A stretch of DNA of 11,343 bases from Phoronis ovalis (GCA_028565635.1 JAOXYB010054101.1:1-11343); one strand, 5' to 3'; positions 1 through 8,141 are shown, numbered from the stretch's first letter. A program made the numbers and translations. Notes: a model not told the origin generated them from the letters alone.

Positions 1-16
1 ATGATACTATTTTCTA

Positions 17-83
17 AATGGTGCATCATGCTATACAGTTTCCCCGCTATACTGAATGAAAGTAAAATGAAACCATGAAACAT
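17..83 (+). repeat. 67-bp direct repeat, copy 1
   Basis: Begins AATGGTGCATCATGC and ends CCATGAAACAT. It matches 235-301 at a constant offset of 218 bases with a single mismatch (G at 62, A at 280). Partial similarity continues for about 20 bases beyond the right end (GGTAACTGAAAA against GATAACTAGAAAA), so the duplicated unit was probably longer and has diverged. Confidence 0.85.
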
Positions 84-234
84 ATAGTAAGCTGGTAACT
101 GAAAATGAATATTTAATTTTACAAATATAAATGGAAAATACTGGTAATACTATTGATTTTCCCATCCGCCTTGGTAGACACTTATTTCTGTCTTAGTGAA
201 TTAAGCATGGGCAATAGGTCCAGCATATATTAAG

Positions 235-301
235 AATGGTGCATCATGCTATACAGTTTCCCCGCTATACTGAATGAAAATAAAATGAAACCATGAAACA
301 T
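235..301 (+). repeat. 67-bp direct repeat, copy 2
   Basis: Near-identical partner of 17-83, in the same orientation. The unrelated spacer argues against a clean recent tandem duplication. An interspersed repeat inserted twice, or an old tandem duplication with an uneven rate of decay, are both possible. Confidence 0.85.
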
Positions 302-540
302 GTGGTATGATAACTAGAAAACGAGCAGATCCAGAAAAAGAAGTAATCATCAGCTGATTTCCTATTCTTTGAAAGAATGCAAAATAGAAAATTAAGGAAG
401 TTATCACAAAACATTAAATTATGTTATTTTTGTGGAGAATAATGCATATTTTATATGAATGAAATGCTTGGTTGGTAGTTGTGTTGTCCATCATTCCAAC
501 TACTGACATAGCATTATTAGCTTAAAAATGCAAATTCTTA

Positions 541-560
541 GATTTTAATTTCTCTTCCAG
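541..560 (+). other. 3' splice acceptor of the TRIM-NHL exon
   Basis: The run TTTCTCTTCCAG at 549-560 is a standard polypyrimidine tract plus AG. The reading frame downstream is open from the first two bases after it (561-562 would complete a split codon), while the same frame has a TAG at 539-541 just upstream. This is what an internal or terminal exon start looks like, and it means the ORF does not need a start codon in this window. Confidence 0.7.
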
Positions 561-1741
561 ACACTACTGTATTGTCACAGGATGGTGCATCTGCTTTACC
601 AATGAATAAATTAGCCATAAATGAACACGTACGCCAACCTACAGATGAGGAAGAGTTACCAACTGTTAAGGACATATTCACCGTGAACCCACATCCAGTG
701 GTAGGCGTATCCGAGGATATACAGATAACTTTGTTAGGTCTTCAAGAACATTTGAAACTTCTTGTAACAGATCTTGAAGGAAAAACTGAGTACATTCCTG
801 TACACAAAATAAGAGGCAACATTTATAAGGCAAAACACAGAGCTAAAAATAAAGGTTTACATCATGCTAGAGTAGTTGCAAGTGATGACATTGTATTACC
901 AGGTGGACGATATGAGTTTACTGTAGGTAGTAATAACCCTGTATGAAAGTTAGGTAGTAGGGGTTCAGGTCCTGGGCAGTTTGATAATCCACGAGATGTA
1001 GCAATAGATAGAGATGGTAACATATATGTAGCAGATGGTAGGAATGTCCGTGTAGTAAAAGTCAGTTCATTAGGTAAATATGTAAGTCAGCTTAAATTAA
1101 GTAACATGGAAGAAAATAAGAGAAATTATTTTCATGCAATAACAATAAATAATAATGAACAAGAGATTGTATGTGTGAAGGGGTATATTAATGATGATGA
1201 TAATACACCCAGTGGTAACACTATACAGGTGTACAGCATGCAGGGAGAGTTGAAGCATGAGTATGAAGAAAGCATTGCAGGTAACTGTAAACTGTAGAGG
1301 TCAGATCATTGTAAGTGATTGGGGGGTAGATACCATATTCATAGGTAACAGGCAGAGTGAACACAAAGTGGGAGAAGGTTGGGACCTAAAGGCATCACAA
1401 CAGGACCTGATGATGACATTGTTGTGTGTGATGCTGGTAACTATCGAGTACAAGTGTTAGATAAGAATAACACCTACAAACATCATTTTGGTGGGATGGG
1501 TCAGGAATTAGGGAAGTTTCTGGTTCCTTCTGGTGTTGTTGTGGATGAGGACAACATCCTGGTATCTGACTGGCAGAAGAATGTCATTCAGGTATTCAGT
1601 TATGATGGTCAGTTTATTTCCTGTATTGACAGTGAAAGTGATAAGTTGAAACATCCTGTAGGTCTAGCTGTTACTGGAGATGGTCATGTCATTGTAGCAG
1701 ATCAGGAGAATCATTGTATCAAGAAATATCAGTGTAAGTAA
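561..1741 (+). pseudogene. TRIM-NHL-like gene, 3' exon (filamin-like domain plus NHL propeller), disrupted
   Basis: About 390 codons in one basic frame. Codons for 650-943 give a ~95-residue beta-rich region ending PGGRYEFTVGSNNPV, which I take as a filamin/Ig-like domain (moderate certainty). From 947 follow about six NHL blades, with anchors GSGPGQFDNP (962-991), DGNIYVADGRN, QIIVSDWGVDT, DDDIVVCDAGNYRVQV, DNILVSDWQKNVIQVF and GHVIVADQENHCIKKY. Proteins with this pair of domains are usually RING E3 ubiquitin ligases or RNA/protein-binding TRIM members; NHL propellers bind the target. Damage: TGA at 944-946, a 7-base tandem duplication at 1283-1296 (+1 frame), and one base lost near 1381-1383 that restores the frame. 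The natural stop is TAA 1739-1741. Three lesions suggest a young pseudogene; assembly error or a segregating null allele is the alternative. The N-terminal TRIM domains are not in the window. Confidence 0.8.
1734..1739 (+). other. Possible 5' splice donor overlapping the stop codon
   Basis: GTAAGT, preceded by CAGT, is a perfect donor consensus and sits immediately before and over the TAA stop at 1739-1741. If used, the final Cys-Lys-stop would be intronic and the protein would end elsewhere. NHL proteins commonly end right after the last blade, as here, so the stop is the simpler reading. Confidence 0.25.
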
Positions 1742-1837
1742 ACTATGCTGCAGACTAAATGTTCTATATTAATCAGATAGTGTAATTCCTACATCATCTT
1801 AGGTAGTAACTGTTACATTGTTGTATGATATTTGAAT

Positions 1838-1996
1838 ATTATATCATCATATGACCTTATATTATAATGATAATATTACATCATCATATGACCTTATATG
1901 ATAATGATAATATTATGTCAATATATGACCTTATATGGTGATGCTGATAATATTATATCATCATATGACCTTATATGGTGATGAAGGTAACATTAA
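1838..1996 (+). repeat. Minisatellite, four units of 37-40 bp
   Basis: The core ATGACCTTATAT recurs starting at 1851, 1888, 1925 and 1965, so the spacing is 37, 37 and 40 bases. Each unit reads roughly TATATCATCATATGACCTT followed by ATATGATAATGATAATAT. Units 3 and 4 share a GGTGATG variant, and unit 4 decays at its right end. It lies about 100 bases beyond the TRIM-NHL stop codon. Confidence 0.9.
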
Positions 1997-2565
1997 TGTA
2001 CAGTATGGGTGAGTAGCTGCTTTGTTGTTTAATTTAAAATAATTTACTGCAGGATGGCCTTTCTATTCGGTTTGACAAAGTATAAACTTCCATGTTTCAA
2101 TGACTATCTGGCACTGCTTTTATATTTTGACAATAACAGTTCCTGTGATTATCGATTATAGTTCTGAGTTCATTATCTAATTCTAATCATAATGGACATT
2201 ATTTTGAATGACACTTTTGATTCAAGTGAAGATACAAGTGGAAATTCACCCGCCAACTGCTTCCAACCAAAATGATTCACAGTACTCAAACTGTATTTGT
2301 TTATGGAAAGTCATTATCTGTTTGCAACCAAAACTAGTGACATTGATTATTACTAAAAATGTACTAACCATTATCCACTGCTGAATTACTTGAAACAGGA
2401 AGTCGTCTTTTAAATATTTTAACAATAACATAATTATTCTGATTGAAGCAGCACTGTATTAACAAGTATATTAATATCCATTCATTAAAGAACAAAGTTT
2501 CTGTCAGATGACTTTTACACTTGCTGCAGAGCCAGCAGATACATGTATTAAATATGGCAATGCAT
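1997..2565. other. Unassigned AT-rich DNA
   Basis: Only short ORFs of chance type on either strand. It separates the two copies of the terminal NHL blade. No repeat, RNA gene or transposon terminus was recognised, and no obvious similarity to the body of the TRIM-NHL exon was found by eye. Confidence 0.5.
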
Positions 2566-2675
2566 GTGATAAGTTGCATAATATAATTTTTATGGTCTAG
2601 CTGTCACTGGAGATGGCCATGTCATTGTAGCAGATTAGAGAAATCATTGTATCAAGAAATATAAATATAATTAAG
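2566..2675 (+). pseudogene. Decayed second copy of the last NHL blade
   Basis: GTGATAAGTTG at 2566-2576, then 2594-2675, align with about 1638-1741 of the TRIM-NHL exon, with an offset of about 930. The translation keeps GLAVTGDGHVIVAD, then a TAG replaces the CAG (Gln) of the upstream copy, then RNHCIKKY, and the frame ends at a TAA just as the upstream one does. Differences cluster in the interval before 2594, where an indel is needed. It is a fragment of a second, mostly lost TRIM-NHL gene, or a local duplication of the gene's 3' end. An alternative terminal exon is unlikely because of the internal stop. Confidence 0.8.
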
Positions 2676-2791
2676 GACTCCAGATACAAAAACACAGTTA
2701 TTTGACTAAAACATTTTATTAATTTTAATAATCAAAATAAAGAGACAGACATGTGAAATACATTTTTTCGAAGATTATACTTCTTCTTTGT

Positions 2792-3195
2792 TTACTCCAC
2801 AATATTATATTTAACGTTTGTGTAACAGCTGAGCATGCATGCCTCAGGTACTATTAATGTCGAGAAGTAAAGAACCTTACTGGATAGTAGGGTCCCTGCA
2901 TGAAGAGCTGTGTTGAAAGAGTCGCACGAAGTGCTGTTGACGGCTTCGGAAGGTAGTTTGTTCCATTGGATTATGGTTCTATTGAAGAATGAGAATTTAA
3001 GAATGTCTTTCTTGGCATGTTGTTGAGTAAATCTGCAGTTATGCCCTCTAGTACGAGTGTTAGGGGGGAGTGGAACCAAATATCGATCAGCTGGTATGGC
3101 AACTTCATTGTTAACTGTCTTGTAAAACATTGAAAGACGTTGTTCGGCTCTGCGTTGTTCCAGAAAAGGCCAATTAAGCTTTAAATTTCTATTAT
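2792..3195 (-). pseudogene. LINE A C-terminal region after the RT
   Basis: Open from about 3195 (NLKLNWPFLEQRRAEQRLS) to the TAA at 2794-2792, about 135 codons. It includes VAIPADRYLVP, TRTRGHNCRFTQ and FFNRTIIQWNKLPSEAV, the type of C-terminal segment that follows the RT thumb in many CR1/jockey-like elements. Cloned invertebrate elements carry it at the end of ORF2 and its precise role is not established. The ATG at 3130 is internal and should not be read as a gene start. Confidence 0.75.
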
Positions 3196-3521
3196 AGGTG
3201 AGATGTGTGTTTTTACCATAAATTATGTTCTTGTTGCAAATCTAGCTGCTCGTCATCGAATCATTTCTATTTTGTTAATATGTTTGGAAGTATAAGGATC
3301 CCAGACTGCACTAGCGTATTTGAGTTGGGGGCTGACAAAAGTTTTGTAGCATAATTGTTTAATTTCTGAGTCACACATATGTAAGTTGTTGCAACGGAAG
3401 AATCCTAGAGTTTTATTAGCTTTAGATGTTATTGCTGTGATATGCTGGTTCCATTTAAGATCTGATGAGAAAAGTAGTCCTAAATATGGTTGTGTTGTAA
3501 TCTTCTCCAGTGGCTGATCAC

Positions 3522-3779
3522 CTAGTGTGTATTAATTGTTTCAATTAGTTTCTTACGATGGGAGGCTCCGAGAGTGTAGTATTTGTCTGTGTTAAATTGC
3601 ATTAACCATTTCTTCTCCCAGGCATGAAGAGTTTTCAGGCACGCTTGTAAATCGAGGGTATCCCTGATAGATGCTATAGCTCGATATAAGATACAGTCGT
3701 CGGCAAACAATCTACATGTCGATTTCACGTTGTTTGGTAGGTCATTGATGTAAGCAAGGAAGAGAACAGGTCCCAGCAC
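3522..3779 (-). pseudogene. LINE A RT segment: catalytic palm with FADD
   Basis: The frame enters at LGPVLFLAYINDLP and continues through CRLFADDCILYRA to FNTDKYYTLGASHRKK. FADD (3707-3696) carries the two catalytic aspartates of RT block 5. It stops at a TAG around 3522-3524, while the thumb homology (QPYLGLLFSSDLKWN and FVSPQLKYASAVWDPY) continues in another frame to about 3223, interrupted by TGA at 3255-3253 and TAA at 3225-3223. The TGA stands where related elements have Arg, consistent with CGA to TGA decay. Confidence 0.85.
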
Positions 3780-3936
3780 TGTACCTTGAGGAACACCTGA
3801 GAAGGTTCACTCGAGTGTGTTCCATCGAGTACAGTAACTACACACTGGGTACTCTGCGTTAAGAATTTCCAGTTTAAAATGTTGCCTCTAATACCTAGGT
3901 GATATTCAGTTTGTTGATTAGCCTTGCATGTGGCAC

Positions 3937-4437
3937 TTAATTTATCAAAGGCTTTACTAAAATCCAGGATGATGACATCAGCTTGGCCGTGTTTGTCAAC
4001 ATGTTTGTTAATTCGTGGTGAGTGCAGATGAGCTGAGTGTCACACGACCGCGCACGCCTAATACCATGTTGGTTGTCGCAGAGACCGTTATGACTTTCCA
4101 AGTGGCTTATAATGTTATGGTTGATAATATGTTCAAGTATTTTACATGGGATTGAGGTCAAGGATACTGGTCTGTAGTTGCTTGGTTTCCATGCGTCACC
4201 CTTCTTGAAAACCGGAGCGCTGTTTGCTTTAAGCCAGTCAGTTGGTAATTCAACTGTTTCAATAGATTTGTGATATATACAGCTTAAGCTCGGAGCCACC
4301 TCTGGATGTAGTTCATGTAGGACTCTTGGATGAATGCCATCTGGGCCAGGTGCTTTGTCGGATTTTAGTTGTTTGAGCAGTTTAGACACTCCTCCGAGTG
4401 TTATAACAAATTCACTGATGCTTGGTAATGGTGTTCC
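3937..4437 (-). pseudogene. LINE A RT segment: fingers and start of palm
   Basis: One open frame from about 4437 down to 3937. It contains KQLKSDKAPGPDGIHPRVL, then ELPTDWLKANSAPVFKKGD and the hallmark NYRPVSLTSIPCKILEHII, ending near THHELTN. These are RT blocks 0-2a of non-LTR elements. Upstream, the linker (ending ENSDTIPNL) lies in another frame, so a frameshift falls close to 4437. Downstream, the catalytic-Asp block DFSKAFD at 3964-3944 is in a different frame from this ORF, so a second frameshift falls around 3990-4010 and the last ~20 residues here are out-of-frame noise. Confidence 0.85.
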
Positions 4438-4600
4438 ATCAGGTTAGGGATTGTATCCGAGTTCTCTGTAGTAAACACAGATACAAACTGTGCATTCAAC
4501 AAGTTCGCTTTGTCTTCATTAGATGTTGCAACTTTACCATCTTTCTTGAGGCTGTTAATGAATCAATCGGCAATAGGCAGAAAATAATTTTCTTGATCAG

Positions 4601-5279
4601 TTCTGATAAACATCCATTGTCGAAAAATTGGGTTTTTTGAATTTTTATTTTCAAAAAAGATCAAAAACCCTTGCAACTACAAGGCAGAAACTTGGTGGAC
4701 ATTATCTTTATGTATAGGTCTACAAAACTGTCATAAAGTTTGCTTTGTTTGAAATGTTATGAATTTTCAAAGTTTAAAGGTCAGGATTTTGATTCACCCT
4801 TAAATTTAAAAAAATTGTAACTTTTAAAAATCTGAGACATCGTTTTGTAGATATGTATGTGTAGCTCATTTGTGCAAAATTTCAAGTTTGTAGCTGCAGA
4901 ACTTTTTGATTTTTAATTAAAATTCGAAAACATATTTCCCAAAAATGGTATTTATCACAACATATGACCGAATTCAAAATACTTAACCTCAGGATTTATA
5001 AAAGTTAGAGTATAAACTTTTTAAAATGCATACTCCTCATTTTAATTACTAAAATGTAAGTACAAATATTTATACACCTCTTTGTATCTATGGACCTGAA
5101 CCTAAATGGTAATTATATATATTAATTATAATCACATTTTTTATTCCTGTGTTATCTCTAGAGTTGCATCTGTTAGGTTGTTACATGATGATGGCTAAAG
5201 AATATAACCATGTTATTTGACAATTTGTTTACTGAAATAACTGCTAATAATACTTAATTGTTTTACTAAATTAACGCGA
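4601..5279. other. Unassigned AT-rich DNA with a small hairpin
   Basis: No coding sequence is supported. GGGTTTTTTGA (4630-4640) and TCAAAAACCC (4661-4670) can pair as a ~10-bp stem next to the LINE A limit. The stretch 4680-5050 is unusually rich in A/T runs with scattered short motifs such as CAAAATTTCAAGTTTGTAGC; it resembles anonymous interspersed repeats, but I cannot name one. Confidence 0.4.
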
Positions 5280-5600
5280 ATGTTGTCATTGGACTATATG
5301 CATGCACTTGGTGGAGCCACAAGTAAAGAAACCAAATATTCCCATGATGCAGTGTTTGTAAATGAACGATGGCACAGTTTTCCGTGCACTCATGCCATTC
5401 ATTCACAAAATTGTGGCATGCTGGGAAATCTGTGTACGCATCCTGTAGCTCTAAACAAACAGCTTATAGGGAAAAGAAAGAACAGAGTTGTCACACAAAG
5501 ATGCAAGAAAAAAAGATCAGCAGAGAGTACAGTATTTGGATGTAAGGCGTTAATTCATCACCTTTTGGTACAAAACAGGAACCATGGATACGATAAATAA
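5280..5600 (+). other. Unrecognised 106-codon ORF
   Basis: ATG to TAA with no family I recognise. The protein has Cys at 36, 45, 52, 75 and 88, His at 38, 41 and 54 (CTHAIHSQNC is the densest part), and a basic patch KRKNRVVTQRCKKKR at about 65-79 that could be a nuclear or nucleic-acid-binding signal. There is no signal peptide, membrane segment or visible promoter. It may be chance, an exon, or a remnant of a DNA transposon. The surrounding sequence is non-coding. Confidence 0.15.
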
Positions 5601-5956
5601 CACTATACATCAATAGAATTGAATGTTTATGTTAAAACGTATGTTATTCTCGCATGAGAAAACAACTAAAGTACTAAACAATGATATTGTTTTATAAATC
5701 TAATAAAAAGATATGGTGGTCACTGAAAATTGTTTTAACCAGTACGGTTCTTGAACCAGAGGAACCCACTAAAAGTATGTATTAATTCAGGTATTCTGCA
5801 TTTAACTCCTGTTGCTCCAACAATATATACATTATTAACATTTTTTAGAAATAAGATTACCGCACTGTAAATACAGAGAACAATGGTTAGTAACTAAGTA
5901 TTATACTAATGGAGTACAAAAGATGTATTATGCCAGTGTCTGCTTATGATTGTTGA
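5601..5956. other. Unassigned AT-rich DNA
   Basis: Nothing recognisable: no ORF of note, no tandem repeat, no transposon terminus. A 12-base GGTTC-TT-GAACC palindrome at 5746-5757 is too short to interpret. Confidence 0.5.
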
Positions 5957-6256
5957 GAGGGTTAGGGGGTACCTCCCAATGTACAATGCTCGCACTTAAA
6001 AATCGGTACTGCTCGCTGCTCACACTTAACAAGAAAAATTAAAAAGCAAAAAAGAACGTTGCCAAGAAAATCGACAACCAAAGAAAAAAAACGTCGACAA
6101 AACAAAATAGTTAACAAAATTAGTAAACAAAGCAAAAAAAATGGTAGCCAAAAGACAATGCTTGCAGCTCGGACATAACAGACCAAGGCGCAATGCTCTC
6201 TGCTCGGACTTAACAGGCCCCAATGCTCGCTGCCCGCGATATCCCCCCCTCATTGT
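5957..6256 (+). repeat. GC-richer block of degenerate ~30-bp repeats around an A-rich core
   Basis: Copies related to CAATGCTCGCTGCTCGGACT followed by TAACAGGCCC start at about 5984 (short), 6007, 6156, 6191 and 6221 (partial); the last three are consecutive with 35- and 30-base spacing. Between the two groups lies a strongly purine- and A-rich core (6030-6155) with repeated AACAAA/AAAAGCAAA and two GTCGAC-like sites. The left flank is GAGGGTTAGGGGGTACC and the right flank GATATCCCCCCCTC. It stands out from its AT-rich surroundings. Short ORFs across it are products of the repeat, not genes. Confidence 0.7.
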
Positions 6257-7330
6257 CTATTTGGAACCAAGTTTCTGACCTATACCTATGCTAATAGGAT
6301 CTTACCATTATCATGGCTATAAAGGTCTTATAGACTGTCTTGTATTTTATTATTCTATCAGATCCCATATATTCAGTCCTCGTCTGGTGATGTATATGTG
6401 TGTGTGTGTCTACATGACAAAACAGTAATACCAGCACGAGACAGTGTAGTAAATATACACAGTAAACTTTCGCAGTTTTATTGTTCCCACAGGCAAACCA
6501 AAAATATTATCTTCATATAATCATTTGTAACTGTAAATAGTTATACCTTCTTAACTATGTAAATCGCAATCGTATGAAGAGAATCCATTTTTTTACTGTA
6601 GTTTGTTACTAATTTAACACAGAATCTTTTGATTTTTGACTTCCTTCCTTTACTGTTTTGAGTGATTTCTATTCCTTGTTTCAAACCGTTGACTGCCGAG
6701 AAGAGATTTCGACTTATTATTCCGAATCACGGACTATGACATCCTAGATGCTAATTCATGATTCTTGTAGTGCAATATTACATTAATAACGAGGTAGGTT
6801 ATATGTATACGTACATCCACATATATTAGGTTCGGCATTTATGATTCTCCGAAATTTTTGACAAATTTATCGATATTAAGGACATATTTAGTACTAAACT
6901 TTACAAAATCAATAACAATGACCACATTATATACATTTTCAAGTCATCATTACAGAGATACTACCTTGCCACTAACATGTAGATGACAACATCTTGTTTT
7001 TAGAGTGCACAGTGCACTATTTTATCCCTTGTCATGTTTATTGTTGTTGTTGTCAAGGTCAAACTTCTTGTATAGACATTGTAGTCTCTAAAAAATAATG
7101 CACTAGAAGACTGAAGACAAGGAGTTTTGAAATCACGCAAGGATTACTTTGGATCTTAACTGGAGAAAATAGTTAATCTATTATCCTGTTGTATTAAGAA
7201 GAAAAAAAATCCCTTTGTTATAACAGTATTTCAACCCGCTAATTTCATATGAGCTTGTAAGTATAATTATACAGGTGATCATGGCGTATTCTAGATGCGA
7301 AAAATACAAGACAGCTGATAAAACTGTGAT
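6257..7330. other. Unassigned DNA with simple repeats
   Basis: More than 1 kb without a supported gene. It contains a (TG)6 tract at 6397-6409, a (TTG)4 tract at 7041-7053, and a 7-bp-arm palindrome AGTGCAC-A-GTGCACT at 7004-7018. No ORF, RNA gene or transposon homology was recognised. Confidence 0.5.
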
Positions 7331-7331
7331 A

Positions 7332-8141
7332 TCAAGAATATCTGACGACCTGTTGTGCAAAATATGTGATAATAGACGTATCCTTATAATATGGGCTCCA
7401 GAATTGAATACAATATTCTAAGTGAGGCCTCACTAAACTTTTATATAATCTTACAATTATATCTTTACTCCTGAGCGTTATATCTCTCTTAATCATTCGT
7501 AGGATCTTGTTTGCCTTTGCTGCTGCAACAGCACACTGCTTTGAAGATTTCAGGGATTCAGTGACCATTACTTCTAGATCTTTTTCCTCTTTGGAAGTCT
7601 CCAACCAACCATCTCCCATCTGGTATTCATAGCATGGGTTATTATATCCAAAATGCATAACCTTACATTTCTCCACATTAAACAACATTTGCCACTCTTG
7701 AGCCCACTCAAACATAGATTTTAAATCATTTTGTAAGATTCCTGCATCATCTTCTGACATTATGTTCCTTCCTAATTTTGTGTCATCAGCAAAGTTGCTT
7801 AAATTGGTAACTGCCCTAGAGTCAATATCATTGATGTAAATTAAAAACAGTACTGGCCCCAAAACAGAGCCTTCAGGCACTCCACTTGTCACTTGAGCTT
7901 CAGACCACTCTGATGAGTTCCCATTTGTCACAATTCTCTGCCTCCTACAAGTCAACCACTCTTCAATCCATCCACTAATACTTCCACTAATACCATGAGA
8001 TCTACGTTTGGTTATTAGTCTACCATGGGGCACTTTATCGAAAGCCTTAGAAAAGTCCAGGTAAATTACGTCCACCGGAAACCCTTCATCAACATAATTC
8101 GTTACTACATCAAAAAAAACTTTAGTAATTTTGTTAAACAT
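7332..8141 (-). pseudogene. LINE B reverse transcriptase, uninterrupted 269-codon segment
   Basis: The longest open frame in the window. It holds RT block 3 with the first catalytic Asp in YLDFSKAFDKVPHGRL (8057-8037 for DFSKAFD), block 4 TSGVPEGSVLGPVLFLIY, block 5 with the two catalytic Asps in FADDTKLG (FADD 7793-7782), block 6-7 and thumb KANKILRMIKRDI and LVRPHLEYC. The final ~20 residues (after YYKDT) are not family-like. The Met at 8141 is not a true start: the homologous frame continues upstream (GFMHGRSCLT) but is shifted at a T8 run (plus-strand A8 at 8112-8119). The catalytic residues are all present, so this copy decayed more recently than LINE A or C. Confidence 0.9.

Larger units (their letters stand above)
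1..560 (+). other. Intron or upstream DNA before the TRIM-NHL exon
   Basis: AT-rich sequence with stops in all frames that I could follow and no recognisable protein. It ends in a pyrimidine-rich stretch and CAG at 549-560, so I read it as the 3' part of an intron of the gene that continues at 561. It contains two copies of a 67-base repeat (separate entry). No promoter elements are supported. The RING, B-box and coiled-coil exons usual for this gene family would be expected further left, outside the window. Confidence 0.5.
2700..4600 (-). mobile_element. LINE A: decayed CR1/jockey-like non-LTR retrotransposon
   Basis: Reading leftwards on the minus strand, the reverse transcriptase order is complete: N-terminal linker (SNEDKANLLNAQF, about 4540-4480), KAPGPDGIHPRVL, NYRPVSLTSIP, DFSKAFD (3964-3944), GVPQG-type block, LGPVLFLAYINDLP, FADD (3707-3696), thumb (YLGLLFSSDLKWN) and a C-terminal region ending at TAA 2794-2792. 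The endonuclease part is missing, as in a 5'-truncated insertion. An AATAAA on the minus strand (2719-2714) lies 70-80 bases beyond the stop, but no clear poly-A or tandem tail or target-site duplication could be delimited. At least four frameshifts and several stops show an old, dead copy. CR1/jockey-like placement rests on motif resemblance only; both outer limits are estimates. Confidence 0.85.

Noticed and set aside
944-946. TGA as a readthrough or selenocysteine codon
   Set aside because: No readthrough-favouring context (the next base is A), no hairpin recognised downstream, and two further frame lesions follow in the same exon. Decay explains all three.
2246-2579. Two overlapping minus-strand ORFs of 61 and 71 codons
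   Set aside because: Low-complexity, overlapping in different frames, no family resemblance, no splice or promoter context. They look like chance ORFs in AT-rich DNA.
4422-4640. Plus-strand 72-codon ORF
   Set aside because: Mostly antisense to the LINE A linker, whose minus-strand reading (SNEDKANLLNAQF) is clearly the real one.
5962-6253. Two minus-strand ORFs of 74 and 75 codons, one with a hydrophobic stretch resembling a membrane protein
   Set aside because: The hydrophobic run is the complement of the A-rich core of the repeat block, and the rest repeats the ~30-bp units in different frames.
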